The position numbers and the translations under genes were made by a program. Positions 44,267 through 51,471 of a stretch of DNA of 64,000 nucleotides are shown in pieces. Below the pieces are notes generated by a model. It made no database searches, had not been told where the DNA came from, and worked only from the letters and a program-made list of their open reading frames with translations. Every line of letters begins with the position of its first letter. Within the stretch, counting starts at the first letter, position 1. The stretch is from RGIG1681 sp045650505 (GTDB lineage Bacteria; Bacillota; Clostridia; Christensenellales; UBA1242), in the NCBI GenBank assembly GCA_045650505.1, contig JAZRRE010000030.1, forward strand, positions 81,493 through 145,492, written 5' to 3'.

Positions 44267-44632
44267 ATGGCAACAAAATTCACAGATGAACAACTTATGG
44301 CATTTAAACGTGCAGGTTTTTCTGCAGAAGAAGTTTCACTTTTTGCACACAACCCAAAATATGCCCCAACACCTGAAGAACTTGATGCTTTAATGGAAAC
44401 AAATGATGTTGAAAAAACTTTAGAAAGCCTTCCAAAAAACCTTGATAAATTTTTTGAAGACATCAACAAAACTTATGGTATTTTGTTTAGGTCAAACATT
44501 CCTCAAAAACAATTTGAAGAAGCAGTTCAAGAACTTGCTAAACAAAATCCAGAACTTGCAAAACAAGTTGCATCATTTGCTCTTTTATTAGACTATGCTG
44601 AAGAAACTTCTGAAGAAAACACAGAAAATTAA
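44267..44632 (+). CDS. Small acidic protein, partner of the coiled-coil protein
   Basis: A 121-aa acidic helical protein without recognised domain, starting 13 bases after the large coiled-coil gene and preceded by AAAGGAG. The start FTDEQLMAFKRAGFSAEEVSLF looks like a UBA-type or similar three-helix unit, but that is only an impression. The tail is Glu/Thr/Asn-rich. No signal peptide. Likely cytoplasmic partner of the upstream product; function unknown. Confidence 0.7.
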   Translation: MATKFTDEQLMAFKRAGFSAEEVSLFAHNPKYAPTPEELDALMETNDVEKTLESLPKNLDKFFEDINKTYGILFRSNIPQKQFEEAVQELAKQNPELAKQVASFALLLDYAEETSEENTEN

Positions 44633-44640
44633 TCAAAATA

Positions 44641-44669
44641 AAAACTCTCGAAAACAATTCGAGAGTTTT
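44641..44669. terminator. Rho-independent terminator
   Basis: AAAACTCTCGAA/TTCGAGAGTTTT stem with T runs, between convergent genes. Confidence 0.8.
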
Positions 44670-44673
44670 TTCT

Positions 44674-45498
44674 TTATTTTTTATTCTTTGAATTTTTAGA
44701 GGTTGTTTTCACGGTGAGCTTTGCTTTTGTGGTTGCCCCTGAAACAACTTTTTTCTTGCCATTTTTTGGTTGTGTTGTTGTTTTTTTCTTTACCGGTTTA
44801 TTTTCTTCAACAACCTCATCTTTCTTTTCTTCTGCTTTTTCAATTTTTGGTTTTTCTATAGTTTCAATTTCAATTTTATTCATTAAACCAAATTCAACTT
44901 TGATATCAGTGGTTTCATTAAGTTTTAAAAGCACTTCTCTTCCTTTAAGCACTGTAAACCATTTTTCTTCAAACACTTTTTCATCGGCAATTCTTGCTCT
45001 GTGATAAATCAAACCCGAATAAACCGAAACGATTTTTCCATCAATCACTTCTTCTTTATAATCAATTCGAATAACAGCAATCATAACCACAAACATTAAA
45101 ACTGAAAGCATCATTGAAATAATATCAACTTTTCTTTCATTAACAGTTTTAACGTGCGCAGATTTAATTTCATATCTAACACATTCATCTAATCTCTCAT
45201 ACTCAATTTCACACTCTGCGAATTTTGTATAGTTAGATTCGAATAAAACAACCGGACCATATAAAAGTTCATCTTCTGCATTAAAAAATTGAAAATAAAT
45301 ATGGCCCCAAAGAGCATCTTCAGAAAATTCCACTTCAATTGTTTTAAAGGTTGCGGTGCTTTCTTCAAGTTTAACCTCTTTATAGTTAACAACTTTAACA
45401 TCTTCAATCTTTTCAAAAATGTCAGGAATAAACAATGTTAAAACCCAAAGACAAATTGCTGCAATTTTAACAGTCCATAGCAATATCTTTTTCTTCAT
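44674..45498 (-). CDS. Membrane protein with two helices and Lys-rich tail, unknown
   Basis: A 274-aa protein with a first membrane helix at about 6-25, an external domain of about 100 residues (EYERLDECVRYE), a second helix at about 126-144, a cytoplasmic beta-rich part that looks like a PH-like or photosynthesis-independent small beta domain (VIDGKIVSVYSGLIYHRARIA) and a 60-residue Lys/Thr/Pro-rich basic tail. The tail could bind nucleic acid or acidic lipids. No family recognised. GGAG before the ATG; ends near the shared terminator. Confidence 0.65.
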   Translation of the reverse strand: MKKKILLWTVKIAAICLWVLTLFIPDIFEKIEDVKVVNYKEVKLEESTATFKTIEVEFSEDALWGHIYFQFFNAEDELLYGPVVLFESNYTKFAECEIEYERLDECVRYEIKSAHVKTVNERKVDIISMMLSVLMFVVMIAVIRIDYKEEVIDGKIVSVYSGLIYHRARIADEKVFEEKWFTVLKGREVLLKLNETTDIKVEFGLMNKIEIETIEKPKIEKAEEKKDEVVEENKPVKKKTTTQPKNGKKKVVSGATTKAKLTVKTTSKNSKNKK

Positions 45499-45590
45499 AA
45501 TATCTCCTAAAACTTTCTAGCATAAATATTTACACTAAAATTATATCATTTAATAAAATAAAACACAATATAAACTTGAACCGCCAAACA

Positions 45591-45617
45591 AAAAAACAAC
45601 CAAAACGGTTGTTTTTT
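45591..45617 (-). terminator. Rho-independent terminator near the WYL gene
   Basis: AAAAAACAACC/GGTTGTTTTTT stem with a 5-base loop, about 50 bases beyond the WYL stop codon on the minus strand. Confidence 0.75.
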
Positions 45618-45665
45618 ATATTTTTTCAGTATTATTGAATGATTTTTTTGTTATTTTTGCGTTTT

Positions 45666-46652
45666 TTAATTGTATTTTTTAAGCATTTCTTCAAGCTTAA
45701 GTTTAATTTTTTCGCGCGTTTGAACAGGCTCTAAAACTTCAATATGTTCACCATATTGAAGTGCCCAATAAACAAGAGCATCTTCATTCACCTTTAAACT
45801 TGCAAGAATTTCACCATCTTTATTCTTTTTGATAAACACATCTTTGCCGAACCAATCAATAAAATCATTGACCTTATTTTCTTTGTAAATTTTAATTTCA
45901 GCATTCACAGCCTTTCCCGCCATCATATAGATATGTTCTTTGATATAATCTTTAATGGAGAATTTTTCACCACCAGAAACACTTTCAATCGGTTTTGAAT
46001 CTTCTTCAATAATTCTTGCGCCTCTAATGTTTTCAATCTTATAGTTTGAGATATCATCATATTTATCATTGTTGCAAACAAGATAATATTTTCCCCTGCT
46101 GTTAATCATAAAATATGGATTGATTTTATAAAACTTTCCATCGCCTTTGAGCACTAGTTCTTTATTAATTCCATAAGCACCATATTGAAACTCAACTTTC
46201 TTTTTCTGTTCAATAGCTGTGTTTAAAATTTCAATTGTATAAAAAATTTGCTTATTATCAAAGTCACTTCCATCATCAAACTTTTCAAGGTGATTAAACA
46301 TCTTGCGTTTAAATCTGCTAAAGCTTTTTGTGAGTTTTGTGGCTAAATCTTTAGCATATTTTGTTGGCATCGATTTTGATGAATAAATCGCGTCAATCAA
46401 AAATAAAAGCTCTCCATCTTCAAAATCACGTTCTCCAAGATATAGCCCATTTTTTCCACATTTAACAATATCAAAACCATGCTCAATCAAAACATCAATG
46501 TTTCCTGCAATGGTTTTTCTCTCAATCTCAATTCCAAACATTTGATAAAGTTTTTCACCAATCTCATTATATGTGAGTTTGTGTTTTTCATCTGTGCTCT
46601 CTTTTAAAATTTTTAAAACATAAAGCAAACTACTCTTTTTTTCACTAGCCAT
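45666..46652 (-). CDS. WYL-domain transcriptional regulator
   Basis: A 328-aa regulator. N-terminal winged HTH (KLTYNEIGEKLYQMFGIEIERKTI), a linker, then a WYL domain (FQYGAYGINKELVLKG, INPYFMINSRGKYYLVCNN, ISNYKIENIRGARI) and a C-terminal extension domain. WYL proteins bind nucleic-acid or nucleotide ligands and often control phage-defence or stress genes. AGGAGG precedes the ATG. An AAATCC-N8-GGATTT repeat lies over its -35 region and reappears in front of the small-protein operon next door, which suggests autoregulation plus control of that operon. Confidence 0.9.
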   Translation of the reverse strand: MASEKKSSLLYVLKILKESTDEKHKLTYNEIGEKLYQMFGIEIERKTIAGNIDVLIEHGFDIVKCGKNGLYLGERDFEDGELLFLIDAIYSSKSMPTKYAKDLATKLTKSFSRFKRKMFNHLEKFDDGSDFDNKQIFYTIEILNTAIEQKKKVEFQYGAYGINKELVLKGDGKFYKINPYFMINSRGKYYLVCNNDKYDDISNYKIENIRGARIIEEDSKPIESVSGGEKFSIKDYIKEHIYMMAGKAVNAEIKIYKENKVNDFIDWFGKDVFIKKNKDGEILASLKVNEDALVYWALQYGEHIEVLEPVQTREKIKLKLEEMLKKYN

Positions 46653-46671
46653 AATGCCTCCTATTTGTCAC

Positions 46672-46677
46672 ATTATA
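46672..46677 (-). promoter_or_regulatory. -10 box of the WYL gene promoter
   Basis: TATAAT on the minus strand, 19 bases before the ATG; the presumed -35 position (46695-46700) is covered by the candidate operator. Confidence 0.6.
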
Positions 46678-46687
46678 ACACACCTTA

Positions 46688-46707
46688 AAATCCAAAATAA
46701 AGGATTT
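46688..46707. promoter_or_regulatory. Candidate WYL operator, copy 1
   Basis: AAATCC-AAAATAAA-GGATTT, a 20-bp inverted repeat starting 10 bases upstream of the WYL -10 box. An identical arm pair with the same 8-base spacing occurs at 47481-47500. Confidence 0.6.
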
Positions 46708-46718
46708 AAGAGCAGTTT

Positions 46719-46985
46719 TTACGCCTCTAAATAAAAATTTTCTTTTGCATCAGCTTTAAAAACATCAAGAGTTACAAGCACTTTGCGGTTTGAAATTTTG
46801 TTCGATACATAACCAAAATTAATCATAAAATCAATATAACCCGCTGCTTTTGCATAACCCCAATGAAACTTTCTTTGCAAAAATGCTGTGCTGGCATTTT
46901 GATTTTCAATGACACATTTAACAGCGCTAATAAAATCTTTATCTTTAAAAATTTCATAAATATCAACAGTTTTTTTCTTTTCCAT
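46719..46985 (-). CDS. Free-standing FtsK-gamma-like winged-helix protein
   Basis: An 88-aa protein made of little more than an FtsK gamma domain: DFISAVKCVIENQNASTAF, LQRKFHWGYAKAAGYIDF and NFGYVSNKISNRKVLV match the DNA-reading winged helix at the end of FtsK/SpoIIIE (compare ASTSLLQRRFRIGYNRAARLID). In FtsK this domain reads the KOPS/SRS polarity sequences; here there is no motor, so it may be a DNA-binding regulator or competitor. ATG directly follows the TAA of the 82-aa gene (TAAATG), with GGAGG upstream. Last gene of the small-protein operon. Confidence 0.8.
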   Translation of the reverse strand: MEKKKTVDIYEIFKDKDFISAVKCVIENQNASTAFLQRKFHWGYAKAAGYIDFMINFGYVSNKISNRKVLVTLDVFKADAKENFYLEA

Positions 46986-47234
46986 TTATGCCTCCAACAT
47001 TTTCTTAAACTCATTAAAGCTAATCATTTTGTTTCCCTGATTTGAAAACTCACGCAAAAAGTTAGTGTTTGTCATATAAACCACTTTTCTCTTAACATCA
47101 ATGCAAAATGGAAAACAATGTTCTTCATTATTTATCGATTTGCCATTTGCCCATTTATACCCTAAAAGTTTTAAGAATAAATAAAACTTATCTCTTTCTT
47201 TAATTTCATAACACACAACAAAACAATTTTCCAT
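46986..47234 (-). CDS. 82-aa protein of the small-protein operon, unknown
   Basis: An 82-aa protein with a pattern of alternating beta and helix: CFVVCYEIKERDKFYLFLKL, LGYKWANGKSI and a final NKMISFNEFKKML. This 'LGYKWxxG ... ISFxEF' arrangement is common among small phage and mobile-element proteins, but I cannot name the family. AAGGAG lies eight bases before the ATG. It lies 17 bases after the 37-aa gene, and its stop abuts the FtsK-gamma-like gene. Confidence 0.75.
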   Translation of the reverse strand: MENCFVVCYEIKERDKFYLFLKLLGYKWANGKSINNEEHCFPFCIDVKRKVVYMTNTNFLREFSNQGNKMISFNEFKKMLEA

Positions 47235-47251
47235 AAAACTTCTCCTTATGC

Positions 47252-47365
47252 TTAATTTTTCTTTGCTTTTTTGTCAGCTTTTTCAAGAGCCTCAAATTCC
47301 ACTTCTGCAATAGGAGTTTCATCATCCATAACTCCCCAACCCATAATCAAATCAATAATACCCAT
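47252..47365 (-). CDS. 37-aa peptide of the small-protein operon
   Basis: A 37-codon gene with its own AAGGAG seven bases before the ATG. The peptide has a hydrophobic start (MGIIDLIMGWGVMDDE), followed by acidic residues and a Lys-rich end (EKADKKAKKN). The same frame is open upstream to 47446, but the ribosome binding site at 47365 and the overlapping 21-aa gene argue for this start. Function unknown; possibly membrane-surface associated. Confidence 0.6.
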   Translation of the reverse strand: MGIIDLIMGWGVMDDETPIAEVEFEALEKADKKAKKN

Positions 47366-47376
47366 AATTTTTCTCC

Positions 47377-47442
47377 TTATTTTCTTATTCCTAAAAAATT
47401 TATTCTCGTGTAAACAAGAAATATAACAACCATCAAAGCCAT
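47377..47442 (-). CDS. 21-aa hydrophobic peptide, first gene of the small-protein operon
   Basis: A hidden ORF too short for routine calling: MALMVVIFLVYTRINFLGIR and a final Lys. It has an optimal AGGAG eight bases before the ATG at 47442 and its TAA overlaps the ribosome binding site of the 37-aa gene, giving an operon-like arrangement. An ATG at 47446 in another frame is only four bases from the AGGAG and is less likely. The peptide would span the membrane once, like many type I toxin peptides or small membrane regulators. Confidence 0.55.
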   Translation of the reverse strand: MALMVVIFLVYTRINFLGIRK

Positions 47443-47465
47443 ACATATCTCTCCTTTACACCCAT

Positions 47466-47471
47466 ATAATA
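47466..47471 (-). promoter_or_regulatory. -10 box of the small-protein operon
   Basis: TATTAT on the minus strand, 23 bases before the 21-aa ORF; its -35 position lies inside the candidate operator. Confidence 0.5.
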
Positions 47472-47480
47472 TCATACAAT

Positions 47481-47500
47481 AAATCCCAAAAAACGGATTT
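47481..47500. promoter_or_regulatory. Candidate WYL operator, copy 2
   Basis: AAATCC-CAAAAAAC-GGATTT, a 20-bp inverted repeat with the same arms and 8-base spacing as at 46688-46707, and 9 bases upstream of the -10 box of the small-protein operon (10 in copy 1). Confidence 0.6.
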
Positions 47501-47548
47501 AAAAACTCTTTTTTAATAAATTTAAAAACTTTTACCATTTTAATAGAT

Positions 47549-47576
47549 TGTCAAAAAGCATTATTTGTGATAAACT
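47549..47576 (+). promoter_or_regulatory. Promoter of the GNAT gene at 47596
   Basis: TTGTCA (47549-47554), 16-bp spacer, TAAACT (47571-47576), twenty bases before the ATG. Confidence 0.4.
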
Positions 47577-47595
47577 GAAAAGCAAGGAAAAGCTT

Positions 47596-48144
47596 ATGAA
47601 AACTAAATTTAATGAAATTATTGAAAGCTTCAAGTCTGCAACTCTTAAATTTGATAATGATGACAAAGAATATTCTTTAGCTGTCAAACAAGAGTTTGTC
47701 GGAGACCGTTTGTGTTTGAAATACACCCTTGAAGCCGGATACGAAAAAGTGGCAAGGGTTTCACTTTATTATGTTTATAACGATGAAAATGGCATTAAAA
47801 AAAGAACCTCTTTTGGTTACACAGAAGTTCCTGAAAGTATGTTTGAAATTGACCATTTTTATGTTGAACCAAAGTTTAGAAATGCCGGGATAGGCACTGC
47901 ATTTTTTAATATCATTATGCAAAACATTGTTGATTTCGACAAGTCACAAAACTTAAACTCAAAACTTGTGCTTGTTAGACTAAACACACCTGAAGCCACT
48001 GCATTCTTCCAAAAATGGAATGCTCGTGAAAATGACAGATTTATTAATGAGGCAGTTCAAACAACAAGAATGATTATTGACAAGCCAAAAGTTGTTCCAG
48101 CAAAAAACTTGATTGTCACAAACAACCCTCCACAGTTTCAATAA
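47596..48144 (+). CDS. GNAT-family N-acetyltransferase
   Basis: A 182-aa acetyltransferase, divergent from the small-protein operon. Acetyl-CoA motif region: EIDHFYVEPKFRNAGIGTAFFNII (RNAGIG), then LVRLNTPEATAFFQKW as motif B. The C-terminal 30 residues are basic and unlike the family. Start at 47596 chosen for CAAGGAAAAGC upstream; an in-frame ATG 48 bases earlier lies between promoter elements. Might belong with the WYL-controlled genes because of its divergent position, but its promoter lacks the operator repeat. Confidence 0.8.
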   Translation: MKTKFNEIIESFKSATLKFDNDDKEYSLAVKQEFVGDRLCLKYTLEAGYEKVARVSLYYVYNDENGIKKRTSFGYTEVPESMFEIDHFYVEPKFRNAGIGTAFFNIIMQNIVDFDKSQNLNSKLVLVRLNTPEATAFFQKWNARENDRFINEAVQTTRMIIDKPKVVPAKNLIVTNNPPQFQ

Positions 48145-48153
48145 ACGCAAAAT

Positions 48154-48183
48154 AAAAACACACCAAACTATGGTGTGTTTTTT
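48154..48183. terminator. Rho-independent terminator
   Basis: AAAACACACCA/TGGTGTGTTTT stem between convergent genes with T runs on both strands. Confidence 0.8.
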
Positions 48184-48185
48184 TA

Positions 48186-48722
48186 TTAAACATTTTTACC
48201 AAGATTATACGCTTGATTCATAACCTCTTCATTTTTCCTTGCATCGCCACGCTCATTCATTCCAATACCATAAACAAGCCCCTTTTCTTCACATTCTTCA
48301 AAGCAATATTTAGTTGCACCACGAATTGCTTCAAAGGTGTTATCCATAATTTCGGCATCACTATCCCATTGAGTTGCAATCATATAAATATCTGCTCTAA
48401 TTTTTGTGTAGTTAGTCACAAGTCTATCGATAAACACTTTGAGTTGTCCGCACATTGAATAAAAATAAACAGGTGTTGCAAACACAATTGCATCAGCATT
48501 CAAAAGCTTTTCAGAAAGTTCATTCATTCCGTCATCAAGAATACATTTGCCGGTTGTGTGACAAGAATAACAGGCTGTGCAATATTTCAAATTGTAATCA
48601 CGAAGCGAAATGAATTCAACATTATTCCCAGCCTCTTTTGCACCTCTTTCAAATTCTTTTGCAAGAGTTTCAGAGTTTCCACCCACTCTTGGTGAAGAAG
48701 AAATTATAACCACATTTTTCAT
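48186..48722 (-). CDS. NAD(P)H-dependent FMN reductase / flavodoxin-fold iron-sulfur type
   Basis: A 178-aa flavodoxin-like reductase. FMN phosphate loop SSSPRVGGNSETLA, then the Cys-rich KYCTACYSCHTTGKC region seen in iron-sulfur flavoproteins and related quinone reductases, and the ATPVYFYSMCGQLKVFIDR FMN-ring loop. It likely transfers electrons from NAD(P)H to small acceptors in redox balance. AAGGAG before the ATG. Monocistronic; convergent terminator with the GNAT gene. Confidence 0.85.
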   Translation of the reverse strand: MKNVVIISSSPRVGGNSETLAKEFERGAKEAGNNVEFISLRDYNLKYCTACYSCHTTGKCILDDGMNELSEKLLNADAIVFATPVYFYSMCGQLKVFIDRLVTNYTKIRADIYMIATQWDSDAEIMDNTFEAIRGATKYCFEECEEKGLVYGIGMNERGDARKNEEVMNQAYNLGKNV

Positions 48723-48782
48723 TTTTCTGCTCCTTAAAATAAAATTTATCTACACCTAAATTATAAATAAATGGTAAATAAA

Positions 48783-48809
48783 AAAGCAACTAAAAAATTT
48801 AGTTGCTTT
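48783..48809 (-). terminator. Rho-independent terminator of the ABC transporter unit
   Basis: AAAGCAACTAAA/TTTAGTTGCTTT stem, just after the permease stop codon on the minus strand. Confidence 0.75.
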
Positions 48810-48813
48810 AATT

Positions 48814-50595
48814 TTACTCAATGCTTTTAAGTGAAGCATTCATATCTATCTTTGTTATTTTCTTTTTCAAAAGAAGTGTTGCAAGAAAACTGAAGAACAT
48901 TGTGATGAATGGATTAAGCACCCATGTCCACCAATTCATTTGCTCGATTGAACCAAAGTTAATCAGTTCAAACACAAAATCTAAAAACACATATCCAAGT
49001 GGAAGCCCAAGAATTGCACCGATAAATGCCATAATATAAACTTCTCTAAAAATGTATCCCATAACTTCTTTTTCGTGATAGCCAAGCACCATCAGTGTTG
49101 CGATTTCTCTGTTTCTTTCACTAACATTTATGTTTGTGATGTTATAAATAACAAGTGCTGAAAGTGCTGCTGAAAACGCAATAATTGCAGCGGCGATAGC
49201 AACAATTGAAACTGCATCTTTATATCCCACTGCACAATCAAAAAGCCCCATTCCTGCAAGCAACAATATAGATGAACCAATAATTGAAAACACCATCATA
49301 AAGAAACGACTTTTAAATAAAAACACATTTCTAAATGTTGATTTATATCTAAAACTTAATCTGTTCCAAACAATAGGCATTCTTTCAATCAAAACTTTCT
49401 TTCCAACTTTTGCAGACTTTGGTGTTAAAAGTTCAACCGGTTTTCTGTCAGCAATTCTCATACCGGTGATAAATGTAAGTAGGCAAGTTGCAAACATAAT
49501 TATTCCAAATGTAAATAAATAATATCCAAAGTTGAATGATGACACATAGTCTGGCATATCATAATGTGCAGACATCGCAACATAAATCATCTTTGTAAGT
49601 GCTTGACCAACACCAAATGCAAGAAGTCCACCAACAACTGTTGCGATAAACACAAAGAATGTATATTTGCCGGTAATTTTTGAACTTGAATAACCAAGTG
49701 TTTTTTGACACGCAATTTGCGCCCTCTCTTCATCTAACAGTCTTGACATTGTTGAGAACACAACTAAAAGTGTGATGAGCAAGAAAAATACCACAAAAAT
49801 AATTGTAATTAACCCAATTTTTTCCGCATAAGAATTAAGCGAATATAAACCAAAATTTTCAAACAAACTTAATGCTGAAACATTTTCTTCACCAAGCTTT
49901 GAAATGATATCTTGTTTTGCAAGGCTAACCTTGTCTTCATATTTTTTGTTAAATGAATCAAAAAGTGTGTTATCAGAAAACTTAACATAAATATCATTGG
50001 TCATCATAAGTGAATTTAAATAAACAACTTGTGAAACCATTTTGTCTTTGTTTGAAAACGCAACTTCTTCTGCCCTGTGCATCAAAAGAGGGTTTTGAAC
50101 AATTCCTGAAACGGTGTATGTTTTTGCACCCACCACCGGAAGTGTGATGGTGATAGAATCTCCAACTTTTGCACCTTCAAATAAATCGGTTTGTCTTTCA
50201 ACCATAACTTCATTGTCATTCTTTGGAATCTCACCTTCTAAAATTTGAAGCTTGTTGATTTCCGCGTTTTTTAAATCATATGAATAAACTCTTGTGATTT
50301 TTTCATTATCTTCAAATTCCATACAAAATGATTTTAAGATATTTTCTGCACCGAAAGTATTTTCAATAATTTCAATTTCTTCAACTGAAAATCCTGTTAA
50401 TTTTTTGCTTTTCAAATAAAGGTCTGAAATGTTATATGTTTTATAATTTTTGTTGATTGTCTTTTCAATTGTTGGTTGAACTTCGCCAACTCCTGACATA
50501 AAACCAATACTCACAACCACAATGGCAATGATTGTGATAAGCCTTGCAATATGTTTTTTAAATAACCTTGCGGCTGAAATAAAACTTGCTTTCAT
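48814..50595 (-). CDS. FtsX/MacB-type ABC transporter permease
   Basis: A 593-aa permease with an N-terminal helix (about 15-37), a large extracellular domain (about 40-255) and further helices grouped in two FtsX-type cores (around 258-380 and 445-575). It works with the ATPase upstream in export of lipoproteins, peptides or antibiotics, or in mechanotransmission at the envelope. Start at 50595 chosen because TAATG links it to the ATPase stop; an upstream GTG two codons earlier is unlikely. Substrate unknown. Confidence 0.88.
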   Translation of the reverse strand: MKASFISAARLFKKHIARLITIIAIVVVSIGFMSGVGEVQPTIEKTINKNYKTYNISDLYLKSKKLTGFSVEEIEIIENTFGAENILKSFCMEFEDNEKITRVYSYDLKNAEINKLQILEGEIPKNDNEVMVERQTDLFEGAKVGDSITITLPVVGAKTYTVSGIVQNPLLMHRAEEVAFSNKDKMVSQVVYLNSLMMTNDIYVKFSDNTLFDSFNKKYEDKVSLAKQDIISKLGEENVSALSLFENFGLYSLNSYAEKIGLITIIFVVFFLLITLLVVFSTMSRLLDEERAQIACQKTLGYSSSKITGKYTFFVFIATVVGGLLAFGVGQALTKMIYVAMSAHYDMPDYVSSFNFGYYLFTFGIIMFATCLLTFITGMRIADRKPVELLTPKSAKVGKKVLIERMPIVWNRLSFRYKSTFRNVFLFKSRFFMMVFSIIGSSILLLAGMGLFDCAVGYKDAVSIVAIAAAIIAFSAALSALVIYNITNINVSERNREIATLMVLGYHEKEVMGYIFREVYIMAFIGAILGLPLGYVFLDFVFELINFGSIEQMNWWTWVLNPFITMFFSFLATLLLKKKITKIDMNASLKSIE

Positions 50596-51296
50596 TACCA
50601 CTCAATCTCCTCAATTGGAATTGGTTTTTTATTGACAGTAACTTTCTTGATTGTGCCATTTTTAATTGAAATAACCCTGTCTGCCATATCTTTAAGTGCT
50701 TGGTTGTGAGTAACCACAATAACAAGTTTATTATTCTTTTTTGAAACATCATATAAAAGTCTTAAAATGTTTTTTCCAGTGATGTAATCAAGCGCGCCGG
50801 TTGGCTCATCACAAAGAAGAATTTTAGGGTTTTTAGCAATAGCCCTTGCAATTGAAACTCTTTGTTGTTCACCACCTGAAAGCTGTGCTGGAAAGTTGTT
50901 AAGCTTATCACCAAGCCCAACCTCTTTCAAAATTTCAGTTGGGTCTAATGCTTCTTTGCAAATTTCAGTTGCAAGCTCAACATTTTCTTTTGCAGTCATA
51001 TTAGGCATCAAATTATAAAACTGAAAAACAAAGCCAACATCAGTTCTGCGATAATTAGTAAGCTCTTTTTTGTGAAGCTGCGAAATAATTAATCCGTCTA
51101 AAATGATGTCACCAGAAGTAGCAGAGTCCATTCCACCAAGAAGATTTAAAAGGGTTGTCTTTCCCGCACCACTTGGTCCTAAAATCACAACGAACTCACC
51201 ATTTTCAAGTTCAAAATTCACATCTGTGAGCGCTTTAAATGCCCCCGCTTCTGACTTATATTCTTTGCATACATTTTCAAGTTTTAAAAAGCTCAT
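50595..51296 (-). CDS. ABC transporter ATP-binding protein (LolD/MacB type)
   Basis: A 233-aa ATPase. Walker A GPSGAGKTTLLNLLGG, Q-loop VFQFYNLMP, signature LSGGEQQRVSIARAIAK, Walker B LLCDEPTGALD and H-loop VVTHNQ are complete, with the GALD variant typical of the LolD/MacB subfamily. Overlaps the permease gene by TAATG, so the two form one transporter. The two-gene arrangement without two-component genes argues neither for nor against an antimicrobial-peptide role. Confidence 0.93.
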   Translation of the reverse strand: MSFLKLENVCKEYKSEAGAFKALTDVNFELENGEFVVILGPSGAGKTTLLNLLGGMDSATSGDIILDGLIISQLHKKELTNYRRTDVGFVFQFYNLMPNMTAKENVELATEICKEALDPTEILKEVGLGDKLNNFPAQLSGGEQQRVSIARAIAKNPKILLCDEPTGALDYITGKNILRLLYDVSKKNNKLVIVVTHNQALKDMADRVISIKNGTIKKVTVNKKPIPIEEIEW

Positions 51297-51471
51297 AATT
51301 ACCTCTCTTATACTAGATTATCATATCAAAAAAATATCAAAAACACAATGCTTTTTTTTGCGGTAATTTCATATATTATAAATCTTTTATCATCACAATA
51401 TATTTATTGTCAAATTATGTTGATTATTTGCTTGTTTTGCATTAAAATATAATAGATAAAAGGAAAAAAAT

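Noticed and set aside
47252..47446. Single 64-aa protein starting at 47446
   Set aside because: Its ATG is only four bases from the ribosome site, while a 21-aa frame has ideal spacing and the internal ATG at 47365 has its own AAGGAG.
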